Source: an uncultured Phascolarctobacterium sp.
GTDB lineage: Bacteria; Bacillota; Negativicutes; Acidaminococcales; Acidaminococcaceae
Assembly: GCA_900545025.1 (NCBI GenBank)
Contig: UQXH01000002.1
Coordinates: 62,001 to 126,000, forward strand
DNA length: 64,000 bases
Reading direction: 5' to 3'
The notes below the pieces were generated by a model that did not search any database, had not been told where the DNA came from, and saw nothing but the letters and a program-made list of their open reading frames with translations. Made by a program: the position numbers and the translations under genes. The stretch's first letter is position 1; every line of letters starts with the position of its first letter. Below are positions 32,814-42,854 of the stretch, in pieces.

Positions 32814-35800
32814 TTACAGGAAACAATTCTCGCCTAAAACTTTTTCAACCGCAGCTTTAAAACCATCCGCAGTACTGTCTACCCAGAAAGAGGGATTCGT
32901 CTTGATAATCTTTCTGGACCCCATGAGATGCAGATAAACTACGTCATTGCCCCTGAAACGGCTAAATACTTTGGCAAGTTCTCTTTGCACCAGCGGATTT
33001 TCTAAATAAGGCACTACTTTTATCCTTACCTCACTAATCTTATTGCTTAATTTGATAATCTTCGCAGCATTAACACTCCTTCTGCGTTCGTCTATATTCA
33101 GGCGTCCTTCAATCGCTACAATATTTTCCTTGTATATCTCTTTCATACAGGAATGATAAACTGTCGGGAACGCCAAGACTTCTATCCGTCCAGTATAATC
33201 TTCTAAGGTCAGTGCAGCCATCGTATCGCCTTTCCTTGTAGTCTTGATAACACACTCGGAAATAATACCTGCTATGTTGATATGCTGTCCATCCGCAACA
33301 TTATTTTCATTTTGCAGCCAATAAAGCGGCGTATATTTGCTCAATACTGTCTTATATTCATCCAGCGGATGCCCTGTCACATAAAAACCAATCAGTTCTT
33401 TTTCATTCTGCAAAATATTAGCGCGCGGCATTTCCTCCAAATCTGGCAGCCTAATATCATTTATTTCTGCAAAACCATCTTCACTGTCATCAAAAAGTCC
33501 CATTTGCCCGGAAGCATAGTCTTTCTGATAGCTTGCGCCAAGCTCCGCTGCCTGTTCGGCAATAGCCAATAACTGCGAACGCTTGCCTCCAAAAGAATCC
33601 ATAGCTCCACATTTTATAAGATTTTCTACAACTCTTTTATTGACAAGACGCATATTCACACGTCGGCAAAAATCAACTAAACCAGTGAACTCGCCATCTT
33701 CACGAGCCCGGATGATTTCTTTGACAGCGGCTTCTCCGGCACTCTTGATACCTGCAAGACCAAAGCGGATAGAATTTTCCTTATGTACGGTAAAATTAAA
33801 ACCACTTTCATTAACATCCGGCGGCAAAATCCTGATATTGGCATTACGGCAGATTGAAATATACCAGCTTAGCTTATCGGCATCGCTGATAATACTGTTT
33901 AAAAAAGCCGCCATATATTGAGCAGGCCAATGTGCTTTAAGGTAAGCCGTCTGGTAAGCAACCAGGGCATAAGCTACTGAGTGAGATTTATTAAATCCAT
34001 AACCGGCAAAATGCTGCAGCAACGAAAAAATCCTGTCGCTTAGCTCTTCGGAAATATTATTGATTTTTCGCGCCCCCTGGATAAAGGCCTCGCGCATGGA
34101 ATCCAGCTCCTTAGCTTTTTTCTTGCCCATGGCGCGGCGCAGTATATCTGCCTGCCCAAGTGTAAAACCTGCCAAGGCAGAAGTTATCTGCATTACCTGT
34201 TCCTGATAAAGAATAACCCCATAAGTATCAGCAAGGATAGGCTCCATCAAAGGATGCAATATCTGCGCCGTCCTGCGCCCATGCCTGCCGGCAATAAAAT
34301 CTTCCGCCATGCCTGTACCCAGCGGCCCAGGACGATATAAAGCAACCAGAGGAATCAAATCTTCAAAACTTTCCGGCGCCAACTCCATTACCAGCTTGGT
34401 AATACCGGCAGATTCCAGCTGGAATACTCCGTAGGTGTCACCGTCACAAAGCATTTGGCACGTTTTTTTATCAGCTAAGGGTATATTATCAATATCTATT
34501 TTTTCGCCTGTCGTTTCTGCAATAAAACGTATCGTATCGCCGATAACAGTCAAGGTACGCAGTCCCAGGAAGTCCATTTTCAGCAGGCCGAGATTTTCTA
34601 CCTTGTCCTTGTCATACTGAGTAATAACCGAACCTTCGCTGCCTAACTGCAAAGGCACATAATCCTTGAGGTCCTGCGGAGCAATAATGACGCCGGCAGC
34701 ATGCGTCCCAGCATTACGCGGCATCCCTTCAACGCTCTTTGCCAGGTCAATGAGCCTGTGTACTTCTTCGTTCTGCTCATATAGATCACGTAAATCATTA
34801 TTGCCAGCTAAAGCCTTATCTAAAGTTATGCCAAGCTCACGAGGAATCCTTTTTGCCACCTCGTCTACAGCGCCATATGTCATTCCCAGCGCACGCCCCA
34901 CATCGCGTACTGCCGCCCTTGCCTGCAGGGTACCAAAGGTAATGATCTGCGCTACGCGCTCCTGTCCATAGCGACGTACTACATAATCAAGCACCTGATC
35001 ACGCTTTACATAGCAAAAGTCTGTATCTATATCCGGCATGCTGACGCGTTCAGGATTCAAAAACCGTTCAAACAGCAGATGATATTTTAACGGGTCAATA
35101 TTAGTGATACCCAACAGGTACGCTACAATACTGCCCGCCGCACTACCCCTGCCTGGTCCGACCGGAATATCATGCTTTTTGCAATAATCAATAAAATCCC
35201 AGACGATAAGGAAGTAACAGGAATAGCCCATCGTCCTGATAATATCAAGTTCAAACTCCAATCTTTGCCAAACATCTTTACCGGCAGCGCCATATTTTAC
35301 GGGGATAGCTTCCTGGCACAGATGCAACAAATAAGCATTAGCATCGGCAAAACCTTCCGGAATAGGGAATTCCGGTAACAGCAGCTTGCCAAACTCTAAC
35401 TCCACATGACAACGTTCAGCGATAAGCTGCGTATTAGTAAGTGCCTCTGGACAATCTCCAAACAGCTCTGCCATTTCATCATAACTTTTTAAATAAAACT
35501 CATCATTAGGAAAACGCATCCGCTCGGGCGCATCTACTGTGCTGTTAGTCTGGATGCACATCAGTACGTCCTGAGCCTCGGCATCTTTTTTCCTTACGTA
35601 ATGCAAATCATTAGTAGCGACAAGACCCAGGCCAAACTCCTGTGCCAATACTTTCAAGCCGCGGTTAATCTTCTTATCCTCCGGCAGATTATGATCCTGT
35701 ACCTCAAGAAAATAGTTCTCTTTCCCAAAAATATCAATAAATTCCTGTACTGCCCGTCTGGCACCATCCATATTATCCTGCAATATATATGACGGTACCT

Positions 35801-36215
35801 CGCCGATAATGCAGGCACTCAGACAGATGAGCCCTTTGCTGTTCTGCCGCAGAATTTCTTTATCTACGCGCGGTTTATAGTAAAAACCTTCTAACTGTCC
35901 TCTGGAAACAATCTTCATCAAATTATGATAGCCGATATTATTTTCTGCCAGCAGGATTAAGTGATGCATGCTGCGGTTATTTTTTTCCAAATGATCGTCT
36001 ACAACATATACCTCGCAGCCAAGAATAGGTTTGATACCTTGCTTAACTGCTTCCTGATAAAAATCAATCACACCGTACATAACTCCATGGTCAGTAATAG
36101 CAATACTGTCCATGCCCAGCTCTTTAGCGTAGCCCAATAAATCGGTAATCTTGGAAGCACCGTCCAAAAGACTGTATTCCGTATGTACATGCAGATGAGT
36201 AAACTTTTTCTCCAT
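32814..36215 (-). CDS. dnaE: DNA polymerase III alpha subunit DnaE
   Basis: A 1133-residue replicative polymerase. The N-terminal PHP domain is HLHVHTEYSLLDG; the polymerase core has the catalytic motif PDIDTDFCYVKRDQVLDYV, GPGRGSAAGSIVAYLLGI, RNAGTHAAGVIIA and the fingers region YQEQVMQITSALAGFTLGQAD; then a helix-hairpin-helix region and a C-terminal OB fold (INIAGIISECVIKTTRKGDTMAALTLEDYTG, shortened). Domain order is that of DnaE, not PolC. Only 47 bases separate it from the upstream symporter gene. Low-GC Bacillota usually also carry PolC elsewhere. Confidence 0.95.
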   Translation of the reverse strand: MEKKFTHLHVHTEYSLLDGASKITDLLGYAKELGMDSIAITDHGVMYGVIDFYQEAVKQGIKPILGCEVYVVDDHLEKNNRSMHHLILLAENNIGYHNLMKIVSRGQLEGFYYKPRVDKEILRQNSKGLICLSACIIGEVPSYILQDNMDGARRAVQEFIDIFGKENYFLEVQDHNLPEDKKINRGLKVLAQEFGLGLVATNDLHYVRKKDAEAQDVLMCIQTNSTVDAPERMRFPNDEFYLKSYDEMAELFGDCPEALTNTQLIAERCHVELEFGKLLLPEFPIPEGFADANAYLLHLCQEAIPVKYGAAGKDVWQRLEFELDIIRTMGYSCYFLIVWDFIDYCKKHDIPVGPGRGSAAGSIVAYLLGITNIDPLKYHLLFERFLNPERVSMPDIDTDFCYVKRDQVLDYVVRRYGQERVAQIITFGTLQARAAVRDVGRALGMTYGAVDEVAKRIPRELGITLDKALAGNNDLRDLYEQNEEVHRLIDLAKSVEGMPRNAGTHAAGVIIAPQDLKDYVPLQLGSEGSVITQYDKDKVENLGLLKMDFLGLRTLTVIGDTIRFIAETTGEKIDIDNIPLADKKTCQMLCDGDTYGVFQLESAGITKLVMELAPESFEDLIPLVALYRPGPLGTGMAEDFIAGRHGRRTAQILHPLMEPILADTYGVILYQEQVMQITSALAGFTLGQADILRRAMGKKKAKELDSMREAFIQGARKINNISEELSDRIFSLLQHFAGYGFNKSHSVAYALVAYQTAYLKAHWPAQYMAAFLNSIISDADKLSWYISICRNANIRILPPDVNESGFNFTVHKENSIRFGLAGIKSAGEAAVKEIIRAREDGEFTGLVDFCRRVNMRLVNKRVVENLIKCGAMDSFGGKRSQLLAIAEQAAELGASYQKDYASGQMGLFDDSEDGFAEINDIRLPDLEEMPRANILQNEKELIGFYVTGHPLDEYKTVLSKYTPLYWLQNENNVADGQHINIAGIISECVIKTTRKGDTMAALTLEDYTGRIEVLAFPTVYHSCMKEIYKENIVAIEGRLNIDERRRSVNAAKIIKLSNKISEVRIKVVPYLENPLVQRELAKVFSRFRGNDVVYLHLMGSRKIIKTNPSFWVDSTADGFKAAVEKVLGENCFL

Positions 36216-36262
36216 AAAAACCTCTAAATCAAATCTGACTCAATATCTGAAAATCATTAATT

Positions 36263-37645
36263 TTATTTCTTATAAATCCGGTAATAAATAATTCCTGGCA
36301 AAAGAAAAATAAGATTGCAAAGCAACGCCGGAAAAAGAGCATTCACCTTCAACGGTGACCAGATAGTCCACAGGCAGGACATGACGATGCCAAAAAATAT
36401 TGCTGACAGTCCGGCCAAACTTGGTATCTGCCAGGGAAAGAAAACAGCAAACGTCAACGGCAGAAAAATACCGCTCCCCCGCAAAGCCATGGACAGATAA
36501 TTCCATTCCAACACCGAAGAATGTAAATGAAAGAATACGAAGATAATAGCACACAATGTTACCAGCAAAACACAAAAACGATTGGTCCAGAGGAGATCGA
36601 CCTGATTCGCCTCGCGCCATACCTTTTTTATCAAGTCACGCGAAATCATAGTACCGATGCCCAGAGCAAGACCGGCAATAGAACCGAGCGCCGACAACAG
36701 CAGCGCTCCCAACCCTACGCCGCCCAGCCAATCCGGCAGATAATACAGCATGTACAGCGGCAGAGCGTCAATGGAATTTATTTCAGGATGCTGCACATGC
36801 ATAAACATACCTATCAATACAGATGGCAGACCGACGGGAATAATGATACAGGCTGCAGCAGTACAGCCTTTAGCAGCTGTTTTACTGTCCTTGGCGGAAA
36901 ATACCGCCTGTACATAACTCTGCGTCGAAATTACGCCCACAAGCATAGACAGCAGGCTGTAAAGACCATCCTGCCAGCCTCTGCCGAAAAGACTGAACCA
37001 AGGGTAGTCAGGAAAAGTACGATGCAGTCCCTGCCAACCTCCTAAATCACTGTAAGACAGAAACCCGCCAACAAATATTGTCAGGAAAATAAATCCCATC
37101 TTCAGCAAGCCAGCCATACCACTGCCGCTGATACCGCCAAAAAACACGAAACCTGCCGTTATAAGCAAAATAATTACAGCGCTCGTCAGCAACTCTACGT
37201 TAAAAATACCGGCAACAAGATGCAGCGCCGTCAGGGTGCTGGCTACAATACTGAAAAAAATCCCTGCCGAAGCAGATAGACTTGTAAGAACGCCTGCTTT
37301 AGTGCCGTAGCTTTCTACCAGAAATTCACTGACAGTCGTCAAACCGCTCCTGCGCAACGGAACCGCATAAAACGCAGCCATAATCAGGAGTGCGATACCG
37401 CTGCCAAGAGTAAACCACCAAGCCGTCAAGCCAAGGCTAAAACCAAGCTGGGCCGTGCCGACGGTAGCCGCACCGCCTACCAATGTACCGATAATACTGC
37501 CGGCAACCAGGCTCACCCCCGCACTGCGTCCGCCGACATTATAATCGTCTGCTGATTTTATCCTTCTGGAAATAATTATGCCTGGCAAAATGCTTACCGT
37601 AAGCGTTAAAAGCAAGCTGATAATATGTGTTGCAGTTAAATGCAT
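36263..37645 (-). CDS. Sodium:solute symporter, substrate unknown
   Basis: A 460-residue SSS-family transporter with about 13 helices. Signatures: RRIKSADDYNVGGRSAGVSLVAGSIIGTLVGGAATVGTAQLGF near the start (shortened) and GLGALLLSALGSIAGLALGIGTMISRDLIKKV near residue 310. No subfamily motif lets me name the substrate. The ATG at 37643-37645 has GGGAG eight bases upstream; an in-frame TTG eight codons earlier is less likely. It is divergent from the hydrogenase locus. Confidence 0.8.
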   Translation of the reverse strand: MHLTATHIISLLLTLTVSILPGIIISRRIKSADDYNVGGRSAGVSLVAGSIIGTLVGGAATVGTAQLGFSLGLTAWWFTLGSGIALLIMAAFYAVPLRRSGLTTVSEFLVESYGTKAGVLTSLSASAGIFFSIVASTLTALHLVAGIFNVELLTSAVIILLITAGFVFFGGISGSGMAGLLKMGFIFLTIFVGGFLSYSDLGGWQGLHRTFPDYPWFSLFGRGWQDGLYSLLSMLVGVISTQSYVQAVFSAKDSKTAAKGCTAAACIIIPVGLPSVLIGMFMHVQHPEINSIDALPLYMLYYLPDWLGGVGLGALLLSALGSIAGLALGIGTMISRDLIKKVWREANQVDLLWTNRFCVLLVTLCAIIFVFFHLHSSVLEWNYLSMALRGSGIFLPLTFAVFFPWQIPSLAGLSAIFFGIVMSCLWTIWSPLKVNALFPALLCNLIFLLPGIIYYRIYKK

Positions 37646-37802
37646 GCTTCCATCTCCCACATTGCTCAATATCTTTCTTTACTTAGTATAACATATACCA
37701 AAAATATTTTTTATCAAAAGTAACAAAAAGCAGGATCGTTACTCCTTTCAGAACATTTTAATTGCCAAACTATCTAAAATTAGTTATAATTATTGCATAC
37801 TA

Positions 37803-37831
37803 TTGTGGATTTTATGCGCATATAGTATACA
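37803..37831 (+). promoter_or_regulatory. Candidate promoter of the hydrogenase operon
   Basis: TTGTGG (37803-37808), 17-bp spacer, TATACA (37826-37831). The spacer contains the palindrome TATGCGCATA (37813-37822), which could be a regulator site. No clear Rex-type repeat. Confidence 0.45.
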
Positions 37832-37875
37832 CTTAAAATCAAGGTCATTTTTAATTTATAATTTAGGAGGGAAAT

Positions 37876-39726
37876 ATGAGTCGTCTACATCTTGAAACAC
37901 AAACCCAGGCGCAGCGTACTGTAGAACGCCTGTATAAAGACCTGGAACGTCATCTCATCGCCAGTCCTCCGGGAGCCTGTCCGATAGATCTGCAGTTATC
38001 ATTTCTGAAGCTTTGCCATGCTCAGACTTGCGGCAAATGCGTCCCCTGCCGCATCGGCCTCGGTCAATTACAGCATCTGCTGGAAGATGTACTGAACGGT
38101 AAAGCAACCAAACAAACCATTGAAACAATAAAAAATACCGCAGCCAATATCCGCGACTCCGCAGACTGCGCTATCGGCTATGAAGCTGCCAACATGGTTC
38201 TGACAGGTTTAGACGGCTTCATGGACGACTATATCCATCATATAGAAAAAGGAACCTGTTCCGGCTTGACAACAGCTCCTATCCCCTGTACTGCCTTCTG
38301 TCCGGCTAAAGTAGACATTCCCGGATATATCTCCTTGGTAGGCGCAGGACGCTATGCAGACGCGGTAAAGCTCATTCGCAAGGATAATCCTTTTCCCACA
38401 GCCTGCGGCCTAATCTGCGAGCATCCCTGCGAAGCCCACTGCCGCCGCAATATTATTGACACCGCCATCAATATCCGCGGTTTAAAACGCATGGCAGTGG
38501 ATAATGCTCCCAGCAACACTGTTCCGCTGCCGGAAAAAGCACCTGCTACCGGAAAGCGTGTGGCAATCATCGGCGGCGGCCCCAGCGGACTTACAGCTGC
38601 TTACTATCTGCAGCTGATGGGTCATCAGACCACTGTATTTGAAGCCAAAAGCAAGCTGGGCGGTATGCTGCGCTATGGTATTCCCAGCTATCGCTTCCCA
38701 CGCGAACGTCTCCAGCAAGATTTAGACGCAATCCTTGCTACTGGTACAGCAATCCATTTAAACAGCAAGGTCGGTACTGCACCTGGTGAAATATCACTGG
38801 AACAATTAAACAAAGATTACGATGCAGTCTATATCGCTATCGGAGCTCATACTGACAAAAAAATCGGTATTGAAGGTGAAGATGCTGACGGCGTAATCTC
38901 CGCAGTAGAACTGCTGCGTAATATCGGCGACGGCAAGATGCCCGATTTTACCGGTAAGACAGTTGTCATCGTCGGCGGCGGCAACGTAGCCATGGACTGC
39001 ACCCGCAGTGCTATCCGCCTGGGGGCAGCCAAAGTAGGCATTGCTTACAGACGCCGTCAGGAAGATATGACGGCACTGCCCGAAGAAATCGAAGGAGCCA
39101 TTGCCGAAGGTGCAGAACTCTACAGCCTGAAAGCACCACATAAGATAGAAAAAGATACTACTGGCAAAGTTGCCGCCTTATGGGTTGAACCACAGATTAT
39201 CGGCCCTATCGACGACTGGGGACGTGCACGCCCTGTACGTGCAGAGCTGCCTCTGCAGAGAATCCCCTGTGATATCATCATTGTCGCTATCGGCCAGGGA
39301 ATTGAATCACACGCTTTTGAAGAAGCCGGCATAAAGGTAAAACGCGGCAATATTGCAGCCTTGGACAGCACCAGGCTCCCCGATGACAGCAAACTGTTTG
39401 CCGGCGGTGACTGCGTAACCGGCCCGGCAACAGTCATCCGTGCTATTGCTGCCGGCAAGGTTGCAGCAGCCAATATTGACGAATACCTTGGCTATCATCA
39501 TGAAATTACCTGTGATGTGGAGATTCCTGCACCTGAAATGGCAGACAAGCAGCCCTGCGGCAGGATCCAGATGAATGAAAAAGAACCGAGCCAGAGAAAA
39601 AATAATTTTGACGCATTTGAATGCAGCATGACTGTACAGGAAGCCTGTCAGGAAGCTGGTCGCTGCCTGCGCTGCGACAAATTTGGCATGAGCTCACTGA
39701 AAGGAGGTAGGTCTTTCAGATGGTAA
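37876..39726 (+). CDS. NuoF-tail/GltD-like iron-sulfur flavoprotein, hydrogenase partner
   Basis: A 616-residue fusion. Residues 1-110 resemble the C-terminal 4Fe-4S domain of NuoF: CGKCVPC (Cys52, 55, 58) with a fourth Cys at 98 in DSADCAIGYEA. Residues ~130-560 are GltD-like: cysteines at 138, 142, 177, 181, 185 and 189 for Fe-S clusters, FAD motif IIGGGPSGLTAAYYLQLMGH and NAD(P)H motif VVIVGGGNVAMDCTRSA. The end has CLRCDKFG. It probably passes electrons between NAD(P)H and the hydrogenase encoded directly downstream, whose start codon overlaps it by seven bases. The direction and any third partner are unknown. Confidence 0.85.
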   Translation: MSRLHLETQTQAQRTVERLYKDLERHLIASPPGACPIDLQLSFLKLCHAQTCGKCVPCRIGLGQLQHLLEDVLNGKATKQTIETIKNTAANIRDSADCAIGYEAANMVLTGLDGFMDDYIHHIEKGTCSGLTTAPIPCTAFCPAKVDIPGYISLVGAGRYADAVKLIRKDNPFPTACGLICEHPCEAHCRRNIIDTAINIRGLKRMAVDNAPSNTVPLPEKAPATGKRVAIIGGGPSGLTAAYYLQLMGHQTTVFEAKSKLGGMLRYGIPSYRFPRERLQQDLDAILATGTAIHLNSKVGTAPGEISLEQLNKDYDAVYIAIGAHTDKKIGIEGEDADGVISAVELLRNIGDGKMPDFTGKTVVIVGGGNVAMDCTRSAIRLGAAKVGIAYRRRQEDMTALPEEIEGAIAEGAELYSLKAPHKIEKDTTGKVAALWVEPQIIGPIDDWGRARPVRAELPLQRIPCDIIIVAIGQGIESHAFEEAGIKVKRGNIAALDSTRLPDDSKLFAGGDCVTGPATVIRAIAAGKVAAANIDEYLGYHHEITCDVEIPAPEMADKQPCGRIQMNEKEPSQRKNNFDAFECSMTVQEACQEAGRCLRCDKFGMSSLKGGRSFRW

Positions 39727-41444
39727 CTTTAACTATCGATGGACAGAAAATAACCGTGCCTGAAGGCACTACGATTATGAAAGCAGCAGCATCTGTCGGC
39801 ATCAATATCCCCCATCTTTGCTTTTTGGAAGGTATCAACGAAATAGGTGCCTGCAAGGTATGTGTAGTAGAAATCCAAGGAAAAAACAAGCTTGTTACCT
39901 CCTGCAATACCCCTGTAGAAGACGGACTCGTAGTCTACACCAGTTCTCCTAAAGTACGTGCTGCCAGACGTATTAACGTCGAACTTATCCTTTCCCAGCA
40001 CGATTGCACCTGTGCGATGTGTGTACGCAGCGGTAACTGCAGCCTGCAGAAAACAGCTAATGATTTAGCCATCTTTGACAGCCCCTTTGCCAAAGATGTA
40101 GCCGATCTTCCCTGGAATATGGATTTCCCACTGATTCGAGATTCAAAAAAATGCATTAAATGTATGCGCTGTGTACAGATCTGCGATAAAGTACAGCATC
40201 TGAATATTTGGGAAGTGCAAAACACCGGTGCACGCACCACTGTCGGTGTAACCGGCAGCATCGATATAGCAGCAGCAGACTGCAGTCTCTGCGGTCAATG
40301 TATAACCCACTGCCCTACCGGTGCACTGCGTGAACGTGATGATGTGCCTAAAGTTTTTGCCGCTTTGGCAGACAGCAATAAGGTAACAGCAGTGCAAGTT
40401 GCTCCGGCTGTACGTACAGCCTGGGCCGAAGCTATGGGCCTGCCTGAAGACAAGGCAACCGAAGGACTGATGGTTGCGGCATTAAAACGTATGGGTTTTG
40501 ATTATGTCTTTGACACCAGCTTTTCCGCAGACGTAACCATTATGGAGGAAGGCAGTGAGCTGCTGGAGCATCTGCAGGATCCTGCCAAGCATAAATGGCC
40601 CATGTTTACTTCCTGCTGCCCCGGCTGGGTAAGTTATCTTACCAAAAAACATCCTGACTTCGTTTCTCATCTTTCCACCACCAAATCGCCGCAGCAGATT
40701 TTCGGCGCTATCCTGAAAACTTATTTTGCTAAATCTAAAGGACTTGCTCCCGAAGAAATCTGTTCTATCTCCATCATGCCCTGCGTTTCCAAAAAACGCG
40801 AAGCAGCACTCTCCAGCATGTGTGACAGCGGTGCCCGTGATGTGGACATCGTGCTGACTACTCGTGAATTTGCCCGCATGATAAGAGCCGAACACATCGA
40901 TATTACTACGCTGCAGGAAATGCCTTTTGATAATCCTTTAGGCAAGAGTACTGGCGCAGCTGTTATCTTCGGTGTTACGGGCGGCGTTATGGAAGCAGCG
41001 CTGCGCACCGCATATGCCATTGTAGAAGGCAAAGAAGCTCCCCGCAACGCTTTCATCGGTGTGCGCGGCGAAGCTGGCCGCAAGGTCCAGGAATTCAAGC
41101 TGGGAGACAAGGTTTTACGTACCTGTACTGTCAGCGGACTGGGTAATGCCGATAAATTACTGGCAGACATCAGAGCCGGTAAAGCAGAATACGACTTCGT
41201 AGAAGTCATGGCCTGCCCCGGCGGCTGCGTAGGCGGCGGCGGGCAGCCCATCCACGACGGCTGCGAACTTGCCGGCAGCCGCGGTCAGAAATTATATCAG
41301 CTGGATGATGAACGCCCACTGAAACAATCCCATAACAATCCTGACGTACAGGAGTTGTACGCAAAATATCTTACCAAGCCCCTCAGTGAGCTTGCCGAAG
41401 AACTTCTGCATTCTAACCATGTCGAAGAAAGAAATTATCTGTAA
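39720..41444 (+). CDS. hydA: [FeFe] hydrogenase catalytic subunit
   Basis: A 574-residue [FeFe] hydrogenase. N-terminal 2Fe-2S domain (CFLEGINEIGACKVC about 34-48), His-ligated 4Fe-4S site HDCTCAMCVRSGNC about 95-108, two 4Fe-4S motifs CIKCMRCVQIC and CSLCGQCITHC, then the H-cluster motifs L1 TSCCPGW, L2 MPCVSKK and L3 EVMACPGGCVGGGGQP. The order is that of group A. Coupling to a GltD-like gene points to the glutamate-synthase-linked subgroup (A2 in hydrogenase classification). A strong AAAGGAGG lies inside the upstream gene. Maturases HydE/F/G are not in the window. Confidence 0.95.
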   Translation: MVTLTIDGQKITVPEGTTIMKAAASVGINIPHLCFLEGINEIGACKVCVVEIQGKNKLVTSCNTPVEDGLVVYTSSPKVRAARRINVELILSQHDCTCAMCVRSGNCSLQKTANDLAIFDSPFAKDVADLPWNMDFPLIRDSKKCIKCMRCVQICDKVQHLNIWEVQNTGARTTVGVTGSIDIAAADCSLCGQCITHCPTGALRERDDVPKVFAALADSNKVTAVQVAPAVRTAWAEAMGLPEDKATEGLMVAALKRMGFDYVFDTSFSADVTIMEEGSELLEHLQDPAKHKWPMFTSCCPGWVSYLTKKHPDFVSHLSTTKSPQQIFGAILKTYFAKSKGLAPEEICSISIMPCVSKKREAALSSMCDSGARDVDIVLTTREFARMIRAEHIDITTLQEMPFDNPLGKSTGAAVIFGVTGGVMEAALRTAYAIVEGKEAPRNAFIGVRGEAGRKVQEFKLGDKVLRTCTVSGLGNADKLLADIRAGKAEYDFVEVMACPGGCVGGGGQPIHDGCELAGSRGQKLYQLDDERPLKQSHNNPDVQELYAKYLTKPLSELAEELLHSNHVEERNYL

Positions 41445-41459
41445 GCTTTCAGATAAACT

Positions 41460-41500
41460 AAAAACCAGACTGCATTAAACTGCAGTCTGGTTTTTCTTTT
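41460..41500. terminator. Bidirectional terminator, hydA / pyrE
   Basis: Fifteen-base arms (41460-41474 and 41481-41495) with A and T flanks. It serves both the hydrogenase operon and the convergent pyr operon. Confidence 0.92.
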
Positions 41501-41511
41501 CCTTATACTAT

Positions 41512-42087
41512 TTATTTACCGGTTCTGCCGCGTTTGGTGAAAGGAATATCTTTTGCGCACAGCGGGCAGTTATTGGGATCAAAGGTTTCTACGCTGAGGT
41601 GCAGCAAAGCTTCGGTACGGATGCCGAAATCAACCTTACCGCCGCTGCGGTCAACCAACAGACCTACGCCTACCAGCTCGCCGCCATGTTCTTTAACAAC
41701 TTCCATAACCTCGCGTACACTGCCGCCGGTAGTAACAATGTCTTCTACTACCAGTACACGGGTACCAGGTTCAATATGGAAGCCGCGTTTCAAGGTCATT
41801 TTGCCGTTTTCGCGTTCAGTAAAGATAGCACGGGTACCAAGAGCCTTGCCTACTTCATGAGCCAGCAGGATGCCGCCGGTTACAGGGCCTACAACCAGCT
41901 CGACATTGTCATTTTCATATCGACGGGCAATTTCCTGACACAGTTTTTCAGTATATTTAGGATGCTGCAGTACATTGAATTTTTCAACATACATAGGGCT
42001 ATGCAAACCGCTGGTCAGCAAAAAATGACCATGCAGTACAGCCTGGGTTTCTTCCAGCATTTTCATTACATCTTTTTCTTCCAACAT
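41512..42087 (-). CDS. pyrE: Orotate phosphoribosyltransferase
   Basis: A 191-residue OPRTase converting orotate and PRPP to OMP. PRPP-binding loop RVLVVEDIVTTGGSV about 109-123, ENGKMTLKRGFHIEPG in the flexible loop region, and LLTSGLHSPMYVEKFN near the N-terminus. It is the last gene of the pyr operon, four bases after pyrF. Confidence 0.94.
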   Translation of the reverse strand: MLEEKDVMKMLEETQAVLHGHFLLTSGLHSPMYVEKFNVLQHPKYTEKLCQEIARRYENDNVELVVGPVTGGILLAHEVGKALGTRAIFTERENGKMTLKRGFHIEPGTRVLVVEDIVTTGGSVREVMEVVKEHGGELVGVGLLVDRSGGKVDFGIRTEALLHLSVETFDPNNCPLCAKDIPFTKRGRTGK

Positions 42088-42091
42088 CAGT

Positions 42092-42808
42092 CTACACTCC
42101 TTTGATTTCTTCCACGATTGCTGCAGCAGCAGCCTGTCTGTCTTCAGCCTTAGTAATCGGGCGACCTACTACTATATGGCTTGAACCATTCTTGAAAGCT
42201 CCTGCCGGTGTTGCTACGCGGCTTTGATCGTCAAGAGACGCTCCTGCCGGACGCACGCCGGGAGTAACAATCAGGAAGTCTTTACCGCAGGCTTCTCTGA
42301 TAGCGGAGGCCTCCTGAGGAGAAGCAACAACGCCATCCATACCTGCTTCCTTAGCTAATTTTGCCAAAGCAATTACCTGTTCAGCAATGGTATTTTTATA
42401 ATTCAAATCAGCAAACTGCTCATTATCCATACTGGTAAGAATGGTAACAGCAATCAGTTTAGGAGCCGGCTTGCCCGCAGCTTCAGCAGCAGCATGCACT
42501 GCCTTAACAGCCTCGCTCATCATTTTGCGTCCGCCTACAGCATGTACATTCATCATATCTGCGCCCAAGCCGCTGAGTACAGTAAGCGCATGTGCTACAG
42601 TATTAGGAATGTCCTGCAGTTTAAGATCAAGGAAGACTTGTTTATGCTGACTTTTCAGGAAGCGGATAATCTCGCTGCCCACAGCATAGTACAATTCCAT
42701 ACCAACCTTATAATAACTTACTGCATCTCCCAGTTCCAGCACACAGCTTTTAGCCTGTTCAAGAGTTGGGAAATCAAGCGCTACAATCAAACGATCATCG
42801 TGCTGCAC
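42092..42808 (-). CDS. pyrF: Orotidine 5'-phosphate decarboxylase
   Basis: A 238-residue OMP decarboxylase. Catalytic DLKLQDIPNTV (Asp-x-Lys-x-x-Asp) around residue 60, N-terminal LIVALDFPTLEQA and phosphate-binding IVTPGVRPAG. The start is a GTG with GGAGGAG eight bases upstream. Confidence 0.95.
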   Translation of the reverse strand: MQHDDRLIVALDFPTLEQAKSCVLELGDAVSYYKVGMELYYAVGSEIIRFLKSQHKQVFLDLKLQDIPNTVAHALTVLSGLGADMMNVHAVGGRKMMSEAVKAVHAAAEAAGKPAPKLIAVTILTSMDNEQFADLNYKNTIAEQVIALAKLAKEAGMDGVVASPQEASAIREACGKDFLIVTPGVRPAGASLDDQSRVATPAGAFKNGSSHIVVGRPITKAEDRQAAAAAIVEEIKGV

Positions 42809-42854
42809 ACTATCTCCTCCTTACCTTATGGCAAAAGAATATTGCCTGTATCTT

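Noticed and set aside
37800..37835. A Rex-type operator upstream of the hydrogenase operon
   Set aside because: The TTGTG-like element has no matching inverted half-site; only a short TATGCGCATA palindrome remains.
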